The position numbers were made by a program, and so were the translations under genes. Below the pieces are notes generated by a model. The model was not told where the DNA came from. It searched no databases and saw nothing but the letters and a program-made list of their open reading frames with translations. From the NCBI RefSeq assembly GCF_001414055.1, contig NZ_CP013002.1, positions 700,501 through 764,500 of the forward strand: a DNA stretch of 64,000 nt, in the 5' to 3' direction. Positions within the stretch are counted from its first letter, which is position 1. Each line of letters starts with the position of its first letter. Source of the DNA: Caulobacter henricii. GTDB taxonomy: Bacteria > Pseudomonadota > Alphaproteobacteria > Caulobacterales > Caulobacteraceae. Below are positions 7,721-15,778 of this stretch, in pieces.

Positions 7721-8497
7721 ATGGAACCGAGCGCTCTGCTGGCCGCCGCCATGGGCGGTGCCCTGATTGGTCTGCTGCTGGCCGTCTTCGGCGGCGGCGG
7801 ATCTGTGCTGGCCACGCCCTTGCTGCTCTATGTGGTCGGCGTCCGTGATCCGCATGTCGCCATCGGCACCTCAGCCGCAGCGGTCAGCGTCAACGCCCTG
7901 GTTGGCTTGAGCCTTCAGGCCAGGACGGGTGCGGTCAAGTGGCCCTGTGCCCTGACCTTTGCCGGGGCCGGCCTGGCCGGTGCCCTCATCGGGGCGGATC
8001 TGGCCAAGCGGCTCGACGGCGGCATCCTGCTGCTGGGCTTTTCTGGCGTCATGGCGGCCATCGCGGTCTCGATGCTGCTGCCGCGCAAGACGGCCGGAAA
8101 TCCGGATGTACGGCTTACGCCCGCCATGACCCTCAAACTGGCTCCTCTGGGCCTGGGGACAGGCCTGGCCGCAGGCTTCTTCGGGATCGGCGGCGGCTTT
8201 CTGATCGCGCCGGGCCTGATGGCGGCGACCGGCATGACCCTGGCCAATGCCGCGGCCTCCTCGCTGGCTTCGGTCGCCCTGTTCGGCGCAGCGACCAGCT
8301 TCAGTTACGCCCTGGCCGGTCTGGTCAACGTGCCGCTGTTCCTGACGCTCATTGCAGGTGGTGCGGTCGGGTCGGCCGCGGGCGTGCCGATCGCCAGGAT
8401 TCTGGCCGGGCACGCCAACCTGGCCCGACGCGGATTCGCCATTATGGTGTTGCTGACCGCGGTCTATGTGGCGCTCAAGGCGCTGGGGCGGGTCTGA
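7721..8497 (+). CDS. TauE/SafE (TSUP) family anion exporter
   Basis: A 258-residue, very hydrophobic protein of the TSUP family. It has two related halves, each with a Gly-rich signature: FGGGGSVLATPLLLYV near residue 25 and GFFGIGGGFLIAPGLMAATG near residue 155. It is an inner-membrane exporter, probably for sulfite, sulfonate or thiosulfate. It is encoded divergently from the persulfide-dioxygenase-like hydrolase, which supports a sulfur-detoxification role. Confidence 0.9.
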   Translation: MEPSALLAAAMGGALIGLLLAVFGGGGSVLATPLLLYVVGVRDPHVAIGTSAAAVSVNALVGLSLQARTGAVKWPCALTFAGAGLAGALIGADLAKRLDGGILLLGFSGVMAAIAVSMLLPRKTAGNPDVRLTPAMTLKLAPLGLGTGLAAGFFGIGGGFLIAPGLMAATGMTLANAAASSLASVALFGAATSFSYALAGLVNVPLFLTLIAGGAVGSAAGVPIARILAGHANLARRGFAIMVLLTAVYVALKALGRV

Positions 8498-8505
8498 TCA
8501 AATTG

Positions 8506-8533
8506 AAAAAACGCCCCGGCTTTCACCGGGGCG
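8506..8533 (-). terminator. Rho-independent terminator of the 8559-8861 gene
   Basis: CGCCCCGG (8512-8519) and CCGGGGCG (8526-8533) form a perfect 8-bp stem with a six-base loop. On the minus strand it is followed by six T residues (8506-8511). It terminates the small glycine-zipper gene and may partly stop the converging exporter transcript. Confidence 0.85.
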
Positions 8534-8558
8534 CTCTGGTCGGCCGCTGGGTTAGAGC

Positions 8559-8861
8559 CTAGCGGCGATAGCGGTATTCGTAGTGGCACTTCTTCTTCTT
8601 GGCGATCTGGTTGCCGGCAATGGCGCCGACCACACCGCCGAGGACGGCCCCTTCGGTCTTGTTGCCGCCGCCGGCGACGGCGGCACCGAGCGTGCCCCCG
8701 GTCAGGCCGCCGATGACGGTGCCCTTGCCGCCCTTGGTCTTGCTGCAGATCTTGACGCGATAGCGGGTGCCGGAATGGGCCTCAGCCGCTGTGACGGCGA
8801 GGGTGGATGTGGCAAAGCCGAGCGAGAGGGCAAGGATGAGGGCTTTGGTATGGGCGCGCAT
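8559..8861 (-). CDS. Small glycine-zipper envelope protein
   Basis: A 100-residue exported protein. Residues 1-28 form a signal peptide ending in AEAHS. The middle carries the glycine-zipper pattern GTVIGGLTGGTLGAAVAGGG and AVLGGVVGAIAGNQIA typical of outer-membrane-associated 17-kDa-antigen-like proteins. The C-terminus is basic and aromatic (KKKKCHYEYRYRR). It has two cysteines, in KICSKT and KKCHYE. Function unknown; probably cell-envelope. Its own terminator lies 26 bp downstream. Confidence 0.8.
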   Translation of the reverse strand: MRAHTKALILALSLGFATSTLAVTAAEAHSGTRYRVKICSKTKGGKGTVIGGLTGGTLGAAVAGGGNKTEGAVLGGVVGAIAGNQIAKKKKCHYEYRYRR

Positions 8862-8997
8862 GGCGGGCTCCGATGGTTTGTCTGATGTCCCTGTCCTGCA
8901 CAGCGCCTGGGACGCGTGCCCGGTCTAAGGCGTCGGTCGGGCGTGCGACGCTGAAGCGGCGACGGGGGACTTCAGCCCTCCGCCGCCCGCCGGAGCC

Positions 8998-10032
8998 CTA
9001 GCCTTCGACGCGGAAGCGGCCGTCGGCGTCGGGACAGACGCGGATGTAACGCGTCTCGGTGCGGCCATCGTATTCCGCAGGCGCGGGGGCCAGCCGGCAG
9101 CGTTCGTCGCTGCGGCTGCTGTAGGTGCCGCCGTTATAGACCGCCTCGCGATAGGGCACCGTCTCGTCATAGGTCCAGTAGGAACCCCGGGTGTCGCATT
9201 TGGACTTGGCCGAGGCATTGCCGATGGCCGCGCCAATGCCGGCCCCGACCAGGGCACCAAGCACCGTGCCTTCCGGTTTGGCATTGCGGGCGGCGGCATT
9301 GGAGCCGATCACGCCGCCGGCCAGGGCTCCGATGACACCGCCGACCGTGGCGTTGCGCTTGGCGTCCTGACGGCAGGGCTCGGTATAGGCGGTATTGGTC
9401 CCATACTGGCCGCCGGCATAGGGCGCGTTGAACCGCGTTCCGGAGTCGGGATAGCGACGATCGTAAGACCCGCCGCCATAGCGACGGTCATAGTCAGCGC
9501 GGGCCTGGTCGTAAGCGGCATGGTCGCGATCCCATTGGGCGCGCTGGGCGTCATACGAACCGTTGCCGGCATAGGCCGGGCCGCCGTAGTTGAAGCGTGC
9601 GGCGATCTGCGGGTAGCGGCGATCATAGCGCCCGGTGCCATAGCGGCGGTCATAGTTGCGGCGGTTACGCTCATAGGTGTTGCGCTCGCGCTGGAAGGCG
9701 GCCTGCTCGGCATAGTAGGCGCTGCTGGTCTGATAATTGGCCGAACCATAGCGGGTCGCATATTGCGGGTAACGACGGTCATAGGCCCCTGCGCCATAGC
9801 GGCGATCATAGTTCAGGCGCGAGCGTTCATAGGCGGCGCGGTCATTTTCGTAGGCGCGCTGCTTGGCGTCATAGTCGGCGATCTGGCTGCGGTAATCGGC
9901 CCGCTGGTCCTGATAGGTGTCCATGCGTTGCTGATAGGTCGTCTGGGCACTGGCGCTCTGGGCCAGGGCTGGAGCGACGGTGCCGAAGGCGACAGTGGTT
10001 GCCAGCAACACGGCGATGGATCTTGAGGTCAT
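8998..10032 (-). CDS. Secreted Tyr/Arg-rich protein with glycine-zipper domain
   Basis: A 344-residue exported protein. The ATG at 10032 is chosen because it opens a good signal peptide ending ALAQSASA; the frame is open upstream but not signal-like. Residues about 30-210 are Tyr/Arg/Asp-rich and contain three copies of the unit NYDRRYGxGxYDRRYPxxxxR. A glycine-zipper segment (ATVGGVIGALAGGVIGSN and GTVLGALVGAGIGAAIGN) follows, then a C-terminal part with four cysteines. It is a probable periplasmic or outer-membrane-associated structural protein; no enzymatic motif is visible. It is related in its zipper to the products at 8559-8861 and 15067-15543. Confidence 0.8.
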   Translation of the reverse strand: MTSRSIAVLLATTVAFGTVAPALAQSASAQTTYQQRMDTYQDQRADYRSQIADYDAKQRAYENDRAAYERSRLNYDRRYGAGAYDRRYPQYATRYGSANYQTSSAYYAEQAAFQRERNTYERNRRNYDRRYGTGRYDRRYPQIAARFNYGGPAYAGNGSYDAQRAQWDRDHAAYDQARADYDRRYGGGSYDRRYPDSGTRFNAPYAGGQYGTNTAYTEPCRQDAKRNATVGGVIGALAGGVIGSNAAARNAKPEGTVLGALVGAGIGAAIGNASAKSKCDTRGSYWTYDETVPYREAVYNGGTYSSRSDERCRLAPAPAEYDGRTETRYIRVCPDADGRFRVEG

Positions 10033-10148
10033 GGGTGGTGGTCTCCGCTCATTCGAACGGATCAACGGCCTCCCCCGAGGGGGTCGCCAATCCTTCACAG
10101 GGTCCCTGTGCCGAACATAAGCCCCGGCGACGCCACAGGTTCCGAGCC

Positions 10149-10916
10149 TCAGGCCTTGGTGACGGTCATCATGTAGTTGATGTCGCTGTCGCTGGACCGG
10201 CTCCAACGGCCGGTCAGGGGGTTATAGGTCACGCCGAACGGGCCCTGCATCTGCACCGGTTCGCCGGCCAGGAAGGCGCGCAGCTCGTCGGGTTTCAGGA
10301 ACTGTTTCCAGTCGTGGGTGCCCGGCGGCACCCAGCGCAGGACATATTCCGCGCCGATCTTGGCCAGGGCAAGGGCCTTCAGGGTACGGTTGAGGGTGGC
10401 CACGATCATCAGGCCCCCCGGCTTGAGCAGCCGCGAACAGGTGCGCAGGAACTCGCCCGGATCGGCCACATGCTCGATCACCTCCATGGTCAGGACCACG
10501 TCGAACGGACCGGCCCCCTCGGCCAGCAGCTGTTCGGCCGTGGCGGGACGGTAGGCGATCTCCAGGCCCTGCTCCGAGGCATGGGTGGCGGCGGTCTTGA
10601 TATTGCGCTCCGAGGCATCGATAGCCGTGACCGCAAAGCCTAGCCGGGCCATGGGCTCACTGAGCAGACCCCCGCCGCAGCCGATGTCCAGCAGGGTCAG
10701 GCCCTCGAACGGGGCGCGGCCATTGGGATCACGCTCGAACCGCGCCACGGCCTGCTCGCGGATAAAGGCCAGCCGGCAGGGATTGAACACATGCAGCGGC
10801 GCGAACTTGCCGCGGGGGTCCCACCATTCGGCCGCGATGGCCGAGAACCGCGCCACATCGGCGGGGTCGATGGACCAGGAGGGGGCAGGGGCGTCGGGCG
10901 AAGCGGCTTGGGTCAT
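10149..10916 (-). CDS. ubiG: Ubiquinone biosynthesis O-methyltransferase UbiG
   Basis: A 255-residue class I methyltransferase. The N-terminal [38 protein letters not shown] is the UbiG signature, followed by the SAM motif [19 protein letters not shown]. The tail [22 protein letters not shown] is also typical. It makes two O-methylations in ubiquinone synthesis at the membrane surface. It is divergent from lysC, a neighbour pairing often seen in alphaproteobacteria. Confidence 0.96.
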   Translation of the reverse strand: MTQAASPDAPAPSWSIDPADVARFSAIAAEWWDPRGKFAPLHVFNPCRLAFIREQAVARFERDPNGRAPFEGLTLLDIGCGGGLLSEPMARLGFAVTAIDASERNIKTAATHASEQGLEIAYRPATAEQLLAEGAGPFDVVLTMEVIEHVADPGEFLRTCSRLLKPGGLMIVATLNRTLKALALAKIGAEYVLRWVPPGTHDWKQFLKPDELRAFLAGEPVQMQGPFGVTYNPLTGRWSRSSDSDINYMMTVTKA

Positions 10917-11086
10917 GTCGCCTCTCTACCACGACCCTCGCCCTGCAGCATCGTCGCCGAAAAAAGACACGGTCGCGACATTGCCGTTGCGCCTTTGCGC
11001 CGCTAGAAGGCCGTGGCTTGCGCGCCGGATGCGATCTCGCTGCAGGGGCGCAAGAAAAAACCGCTATCGTTCGAGGGTTAGAAGAC

Positions 11087-12334
11087 GTGTCTCGTCTGGT
11101 GATGAAGTTCGGCGGCACCTCCGTGGCCGACCTGGAGCGCATCGCGCGGGTGGGCCGTCTGGTCGCCGCCGAGGTGGCGACCGGCAAGCAGGTGGCGGTG
11201 GTCGTTTCGGCCATGTCCGGCAAGACCAATGAGCTGGTCGCCTGGACCGATGGGGCCGGACGCGCTGCACCGGGCCTGCCCGAGTCTGATGACGAGTATG
11301 ACGCCATCGTCGCGTCGGGCGAGCAGGTCACCGCCGGTCTCCTGGCCATGACCCTGCGCCACATGGGCCTGAACGCCCGCTCCTTCCTGGGCTGGCAGGT
11401 GCCGATCCTGACCGACACGGCCCACGGCCGGGCCCGGATTGAAGACATTCCCCCCGCCAATCTGGAAGCCTGTTTAGCGGCCGGCCAGATTGCGGTGATC
11501 GCCGGCTTCCAGGGCGTGACCGACGACGGCCGCATCACCACCCTCGGTCGCGGTGGTTCGGACACCAGCGCTGTCGCCATCGCCGCCGCCATCAAGGGGG
11601 CCTGCGACATCTATACCGACGTGGACGGGGTCTATACGACCGATCCCCGGATCGAGCGCAAGGCCCGCCGCCTGGCCAAGATCTCTTACGAAGAAATGCT
11701 GGAAATGGCCTCTCTGGGGGCCAAGGTGCTGCAGACCCGCTCGGTCGAGATGGCTATGGCCCATCGCGTCCCGGTGCGGGTTCTGTCGAGTTTCGTCGAG
11801 CCGGGCGAAGCCCCCGGCCAAGGTACGATCGTCTGCGACGAGGAAGAAATCATGGAAAAGCGCATCGTCTCGGGCGTCGCCTATAGCCGCGACGAAGCCA
11901 AGATCACCCTGCTGGGCCTGCCCGATCATCCGGGCGTCTCCTCGCAGATCTTCGGCCGTCTGGCCGACGCCAATGTGAACGTCGACATGATCGTGCAGTC
12001 GCGCGCCCGCAGCGCCGACACTGCCAACATGGAGTTCACGGTCGGCAAGCGCGACGCCGAGCGCGCGGTCGAGATCGTCAAGGCCGCCCAGAAGGAGATC
12101 GGCTTCGAGGACGTGGCGATCAACGAGGACGTCTCGAAGGTCTCGGTGATCGGCGTCGGCATGCGCAGCCACGCCGGCGTCGCCCAGTCGATGTTCCAGG
12201 CCCTGGCCGAAAAGAACATCAACATCCAGGTCATCTCGACCTCGGAGATCAAGATCAGCGTCCTGATCGATGCGGCCTATACCGAACTGGCCGTGCGCGC
12301 CCTGCACTCGGTTTATGGGCTGGACCAGCTTTAG
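11087..12334 (+). CDS. lysC: Aspartate kinase
   Basis: A 415-residue aspartokinase that phosphorylates aspartate, the first step to lysine, methionine, threonine and diaminopimelate. The substrate/ATP motif MKFGGTSVAD is at the N-terminus. The GRGGSDTSAVAIAAAI motif lies mid-protein, and two C-terminal ACT domains (around KITLLGLPDHPG and VSVIGVGMRSHAGV) provide feedback control. The GTG at 11087 is chosen because it gives VSRLVMKFGGTS as in relatives; ATG 11018 would add an unusual 23-residue extension. Confidence 0.95.
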   Translation: MSRLVMKFGGTSVADLERIARVGRLVAAEVATGKQVAVVVSAMSGKTNELVAWTDGAGRAAPGLPESDDEYDAIVASGEQVTAGLLAMTLRHMGLNARSFLGWQVPILTDTAHGRARIEDIPPANLEACLAAGQIAVIAGFQGVTDDGRITTLGRGGSDTSAVAIAAAIKGACDIYTDVDGVYTTDPRIERKARRLAKISYEEMLEMASLGAKVLQTRSVEMAMAHRVPVRVLSSFVEPGEAPGQGTIVCDEEEIMEKRIVSGVAYSRDEAKITLLGLPDHPGVSSQIFGRLADANVNVDMIVQSRARSADTANMEFTVGKRDAERAVEIVKAAQKEIGFEDVAINEDVSKVSVIGVGMRSHAGVAQSMFQALAEKNINIQVISTSEIKISVLIDAAYTELAVRALHSVYGLDQL

Positions 12335-12353
12335 GGACGAGACGTCCCGCAAG

Positions 12354-12382
12354 CCTCACCTGCGGTCTGCCCTCAGGTGAGG
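12354..12382 (+). terminator. Hairpin behind lysC, possible terminator
   Basis: CCTCACCTG (12354-12362) and CAGGTGAGG (12374-12382) are a perfect 9-bp inverted repeat with an 11-base loop. A smaller hairpin GGGACG/CGTCCC (12334-12348) overlaps the lysC stop. There is no T tract, so this may stabilise or attenuate rather than terminate. Confidence 0.35.
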
Positions 12383-12484
12383 ACGGCAGGTTGCAGGGCT
12401 CATCCTGAGGCCCCTGTCCGTGCCGTAGCCAAAACGTCGTGTTCTGACGTTAAGTAGGGCCTGCATCGCCGCCACGAGCTTCCC

Positions 12485-12949
12485 ATGCCCGACGTCTTCA
12501 AGTTCGATCCCGCCGCCAAGACCGTCACCTTCGAGGGGGATGAGGGGCTGGAGCTGCTCTACGACCTGCTGCTGCGGGCCAAATTCGGCGACGGCTACGA
12601 AAAGCCCCTGCTGGTCAGCCCCTGGCTGGCGGCCCTACTCAAGCGCCTCGACCAGGCCCTGCCGGACGACGGCCAGTGGTTCCCGGAACGGCCCGGCCAG
12701 CCGATCTTCGATACCGACGACCTGCTGGCCATGGGCGACGCGGTGATCGAGGAAGGTCACACCGTCGGCTGGTGGACCATGACGCCGCTGGAAAAGCGCG
12801 CCTATCTGCGTGAGACCGTGGCCGCCCCGCATCCCCTGACCGACCTGGAAGTCGCCTTCATCGAGGACGACATCGACGCCGCGCTCGAACAGGCCCGCCG
12901 TCTGGTCCAGGACGCCGACGAGACCCTCGCCCTTCCGGGGCACGGCTAG
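12485..12949 (+). CDS. Conserved-looking hypothetical protein, 154 aa, acidic
   Basis: A 154-residue acidic cytoplasmic protein with no signal peptide or membrane segment. Third-position GC is high throughout, which supports a real gene. It is rich in paired acidic residues (FEGDEGLELLYDLL, FIEDDIDAALEQA) and has a WWTMTP segment in the middle. I do not recognise a family. It ends 3 bp before the stop of the convergent esterase gene and starts 150 bp after lysC. Confidence 0.75.
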   Translation: MPDVFKFDPAAKTVTFEGDEGLELLYDLLLRAKFGDGYEKPLLVSPWLAALLKRLDQALPDDGQWFPERPGQPIFDTDDLLAMGDAVIEEGHTVGWWTMTPLEKRAYLRETVAAPHPLTDLEVAFIEDDIDAALEQARRLVQDADETLALPGHG

Positions 12950-12952
12950 GAT

Positions 12953-13873
12953 CTAGTCCCGCCGGTACCGCGACACGAAGGCCCAGAGGGCGTCATTGTC
13001 GGCCAGCCAGACATGGGTGCCGCCGACCGTCATGCGGCCCACCACATCGGCCTCGCCGCGGCAGCCTGAATAGCGTTCCTCATAGATGCCGGGGGTGATC
13101 CAGGCGGTGGTCGGGGCGGTCTGGCAGCCATTGAGGGCGGCCCAGCGCTGCTCGGCGGCATGCATCGTATATTGCCAGTAGCCCGCCCCCCCGCCCTGGG
13201 TGGGATTGGTGGCGTCCCTGTCGCCGGCGAAGGCGATGACCGGAACGGGCAGGGCGGGTGTGCAGGTGGCCGGATCAGGCTCCTGCGGATTGTCCGCCCG
13301 GGGATTGCCGGCCCTCAGACCGACCACCGGGGCGATGGCGGCATAGCGGCCAGACTCCACGCAGCCCAGCCAGGATGCCATGCGGCCGCCGCCTGACAGG
13401 CCGGTGACATAGACCCGGGCACGGTCAACGCAGCCCTCGGCCACCAGACTGTCGACCACCCCGGCCAGATAGGCGACGTCGTCGGGGTCGTTCGCGTCCG
13501 GGATCCTGCCCGCTGTGGTGGGCACGCCGGGGATGTTCCAGACGAAGCCCTTGCCCACCGGAATCCCCGCGTCGGGCGCGACCAGAATGAAGCCCGCGCG
13601 ATCGGCGGTCGCCTCCAGCTTCGAGGTCTTGAGGATGTGGGCTCCGGTCCCGCCGCTACCGTGCAGCAGGATCAGCAACGGGGCGGGAGTGTCGGGGTCC
13701 AGGGTCGCAGGGCGGCGCAGCAGCAGCAGGCGACCTGTCGGGCCGATATCGATCTGCGCGGTGGCGTCCGGCGCGCCGACGGCGCAGGCGGCCTGGACCG
13801 GGACGCTCCAGCCCAGCAGAAGCAGGGGCGCACCCAACCGGAGTAGCCATCGCGCCAAGGCAAACTCAGACAT
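12953..13873 (-). CDS. PHB-depolymerase/feruloyl-esterase-like alpha/beta hydrolase
   Basis: A 306-residue exported hydrolase of the LpqC/PHB-depolymerase family. The ATG at 13873 has a GGGGG ribosome site and opens a signal peptide ending SVPVQAAC. The oxyanion segment LLILLHGSGGTG and the lipase box GLSGGGRMASW (nucleophile Ser) are visible. A conserved VPVIAFAGDRDATNP segment probably carries the Asp, and GGTHVW the His. It likely cleaves an ester of a polymer or plant phenolic; the substrate cannot be told. The frame is open upstream to 13972 but that part is not signal-like. Confidence 0.85.
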   Translation of the reverse strand: MSEFALARWLLRLGAPLLLLGWSVPVQAACAVGAPDATAQIDIGPTGRLLLLRRPATLDPDTPAPLLILLHGSGGTGAHILKTSKLEATADRAGFILVAPDAGIPVGKGFVWNIPGVPTTAGRIPDANDPDDVAYLAGVVDSLVAEGCVDRARVYVTGLSGGGRMASWLGCVESGRYAAIAPVVGLRAGNPRADNPQEPDPATCTPALPVPVIAFAGDRDATNPTQGGGAGYWQYTMHAAEQRWAALNGCQTAPTTAWITPGIYEERYSGCRGEADVVGRMTVGGTHVWLADNDALWAFVSRYRRD

Positions 13874-14000
13874 GATGATCCCCCGGTATCCTGCGGGCGA
13901 GCTTAGCGGGTCGATCACGTGAGTAAACCGACGGATCGGCAGGGGCACCGTCGCGCGCTTTGGCCAAGCCAAGCCGTGTCGTGCCTGCTAATTCGCCCCC

Positions 14001-14948
14001 ATGACCGAGCCCCGCCGCCTCACCCTGGGCCTGCTGTGCGGCCTGATCGCCGGCGCCTTCTGGGGCGGGGTGTTTCTGGCGCCATTGCTGTTGGCCGACT
14101 TCACGCCGCTGCAGATGACCGCCGGGCGGTATCTGGCCTATGGCCTGGCCTCGCTGGTGCTGCTTGCCCCCACGGCCCTGGCGGTGTTCGGACGGATGAC
14201 GGCCCGCGACTGGCGGGATCTGGCCCTGCTGAGCCTGCTGGGCAACCTGATCTACTATGTCGGCCTGGCCGTGGCGGTGCAGAACGCCGGGGTGGCGGCG
14301 GCCTCGCTGATCATCGGGCTATTGCCGGTGACCGTGACACTGGTGGGCGCAAAGCCGGGCGAGGGCGTACCGATCCGGCGTCTGGCCGCGCCCCTGGCCC
14401 TGCTGGCGGCGGGGGTGGTCTGTATCAATGTCGACGTGTTCAGGAGCGGGGAGGGCGCGCCCGCGCCGCGTCTGGTTCTGGGCGTGCTGGGCGCCGTGCT
14501 GGCCCTGGCCTGCTGGACGCTCTACGCCGTCTGGAACGCCCGGCGGCTGGCGGCCACGCCGAGCTTCAGCAGCCATGAGTGGTCGCTGCTGACCGGAGTG
14601 GTCACCGGCGCGCTGTCGCTGGTGCTGATCATCCCGGCCTTCCTCCTCGGTGGGGCGGGGCATGTCTCCAGCGCCTGGACCCTGTTCTGGGGCGTCAGCC
14701 TGGCCGTGGCCCTGGGGGCCTCGGTGATCGGCAACGGCCTGTGGAACGCCGCCAGCCGCCTGCTTCCGCTCAGCCTTTCGGGCCAGCTGATCGTGTTCGA
14801 GACCCTGTTCGCCCTGCTCTATGGTTTCCTGCATGAGGGCCGCTGGCCGCGTCCGCTGGAGAGCGCTGCCATCGCCCTGATGCTCGCGGGCGTGCTGTGG
14901 TCGGTGTCGCTGCACCGGCCGGGGGTTCCGGTCGAGCCGGCAACATGA
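14001..14948 (+). CDS. EamA/DMT-superfamily permease
   Basis: A 315-residue inner-membrane protein with about ten hydrophobic segments in two EamA halves; the first half begins LLCGLIAGAFWGGVFLAPLLLADFTPLQMTAGRY. These drug/metabolite transporters export amino acids or other small molecules. The substrate is not predictable. It is monocistronic, with short flanking gaps. Confidence 0.85.
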   Translation: MTEPRRLTLGLLCGLIAGAFWGGVFLAPLLLADFTPLQMTAGRYLAYGLASLVLLAPTALAVFGRMTARDWRDLALLSLLGNLIYYVGLAVAVQNAGVAAASLIIGLLPVTVTLVGAKPGEGVPIRRLAAPLALLAAGVVCINVDVFRSGEGAPAPRLVLGVLGAVLALACWTLYAVWNARRLAATPSFSSHEWSLLTGVVTGALSLVLIIPAFLLGGAGHVSSAWTLFWGVSLAVALGASVIGNGLWNAASRLLPLSLSGQLIVFETLFALLYGFLHEGRWPRPLESAAIALMLAGVLWSVSLHRPGVPVEPAT

Positions 14949-15066
14949 CTGCCACCTGAACAGCACCGTTCAGATCGGGTTCAAGCGCTGTTTGCGACAA
15001 AGGTCCCAACAGCGCCGCACCGGAAAGCTTTCGGACCTGGCGACGCTTCTCGAATGGAGAACCGCC

Positions 15067-15543
15067 ATGAAGACCATTTCCAGGATTCTCGTCGCCGGTG
15101 CCGTCACGGCCGCCCTGGTCGTGCCTGCCTCGGGTGCCTTTGCCGGTGAAAAGACCAAGAAGGCCGTCATCGGTGCCGTGATCGGCGGCCTGGCCGGCGC
15201 GGCCCTGGGCGACGGCGACAAGGGCGCGATCGCGATCGGTGCCGTCGCCGGTGCCGCCATCGGTGCCTCAACGGCCAAGGACAAGGACGACCGCCGCTAC
15301 AGCAGCGGCTATCGCACCCGCCCTGCCTATAACGGTTACCAGCAAGGCTATGGGCAGCACGGTTACGGGCAGCAAGGCTATGGCCAGTCCTACGGACAGC
15401 AGACCTATGGCCAGCAGGGCTATCAGAGCCGCGACCAGCGCTACGCCCGTGACACCCGTGACAGCCGTGACAACCACTATGGTCGGGGCGATCGTTACGA
15501 CGCTCGCTACGACAGCCGCTACGCCTACGACGACCGCCGCTAG
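15067..15543 (+). CDS. Exported glycine-zipper protein with GYGQ repeats
   Basis: A 158-residue exported protein. A signal peptide ends at GAFAGE. The glycine-zipper KKAVIGAVIGGLAGAALG and AIAIGAVAGAAIGAS follows. The C-terminal half is a low-complexity tail of GYGQ/QQGYGQ repeats, then Arg/Asp/Tyr-rich sequence (RDTRDSRDN). The ATG at 15067 is the start of the signal peptide. It is probably envelope-associated; the tail resembles other self-associating tails rich in Tyr, Gln and Gly. Function unknown. A strong terminator follows. Confidence 0.8.
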   Translation: MKTISRILVAGAVTAALVVPASGAFAGEKTKKAVIGAVIGGLAGAALGDGDKGAIAIGAVAGAAIGASTAKDKDDRRYSSGYRTRPAYNGYQQGYGQHGYGQQGYGQSYGQQTYGQQGYQSRDQRYARDTRDSRDNHYGRGDRYDARYDSRYAYDDRR

Positions 15544-15595
15544 GCCCCCGTCGACCGCCGTCAGGCCCTGATCCTGACCCTGACGGCGAGGACTG

Positions 15596-15630
15596 GCGCC
15601 GCTCTCCAGGCCGGAGGGCGGCGCTTTTTT
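15596..15630 (+). terminator. Rho-independent terminator after the 15067-15543 gene
   Basis: GCGCCGCTCTCC (15596-15607) pairs with GGAGGGCGGCGC (15613-15624) at 11 of 12 positions, with a five-base loop, followed by six T residues (15625-15630). Confidence 0.9.
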
Positions 15631-15778
15631 AGGCCTCTCTGAGGACAATCTTGCCGCAAGGTCGCCGTGGCCGCTGTCAGGCGCGTGAAATCTGCTATAG
15701 CCCGCAGAAGTTCGCAGCGGCATCTTAACCCATCGCGCTTTCAGTCGGGTTAGACCGCTCCGGACAGAGGGAGAGCGC

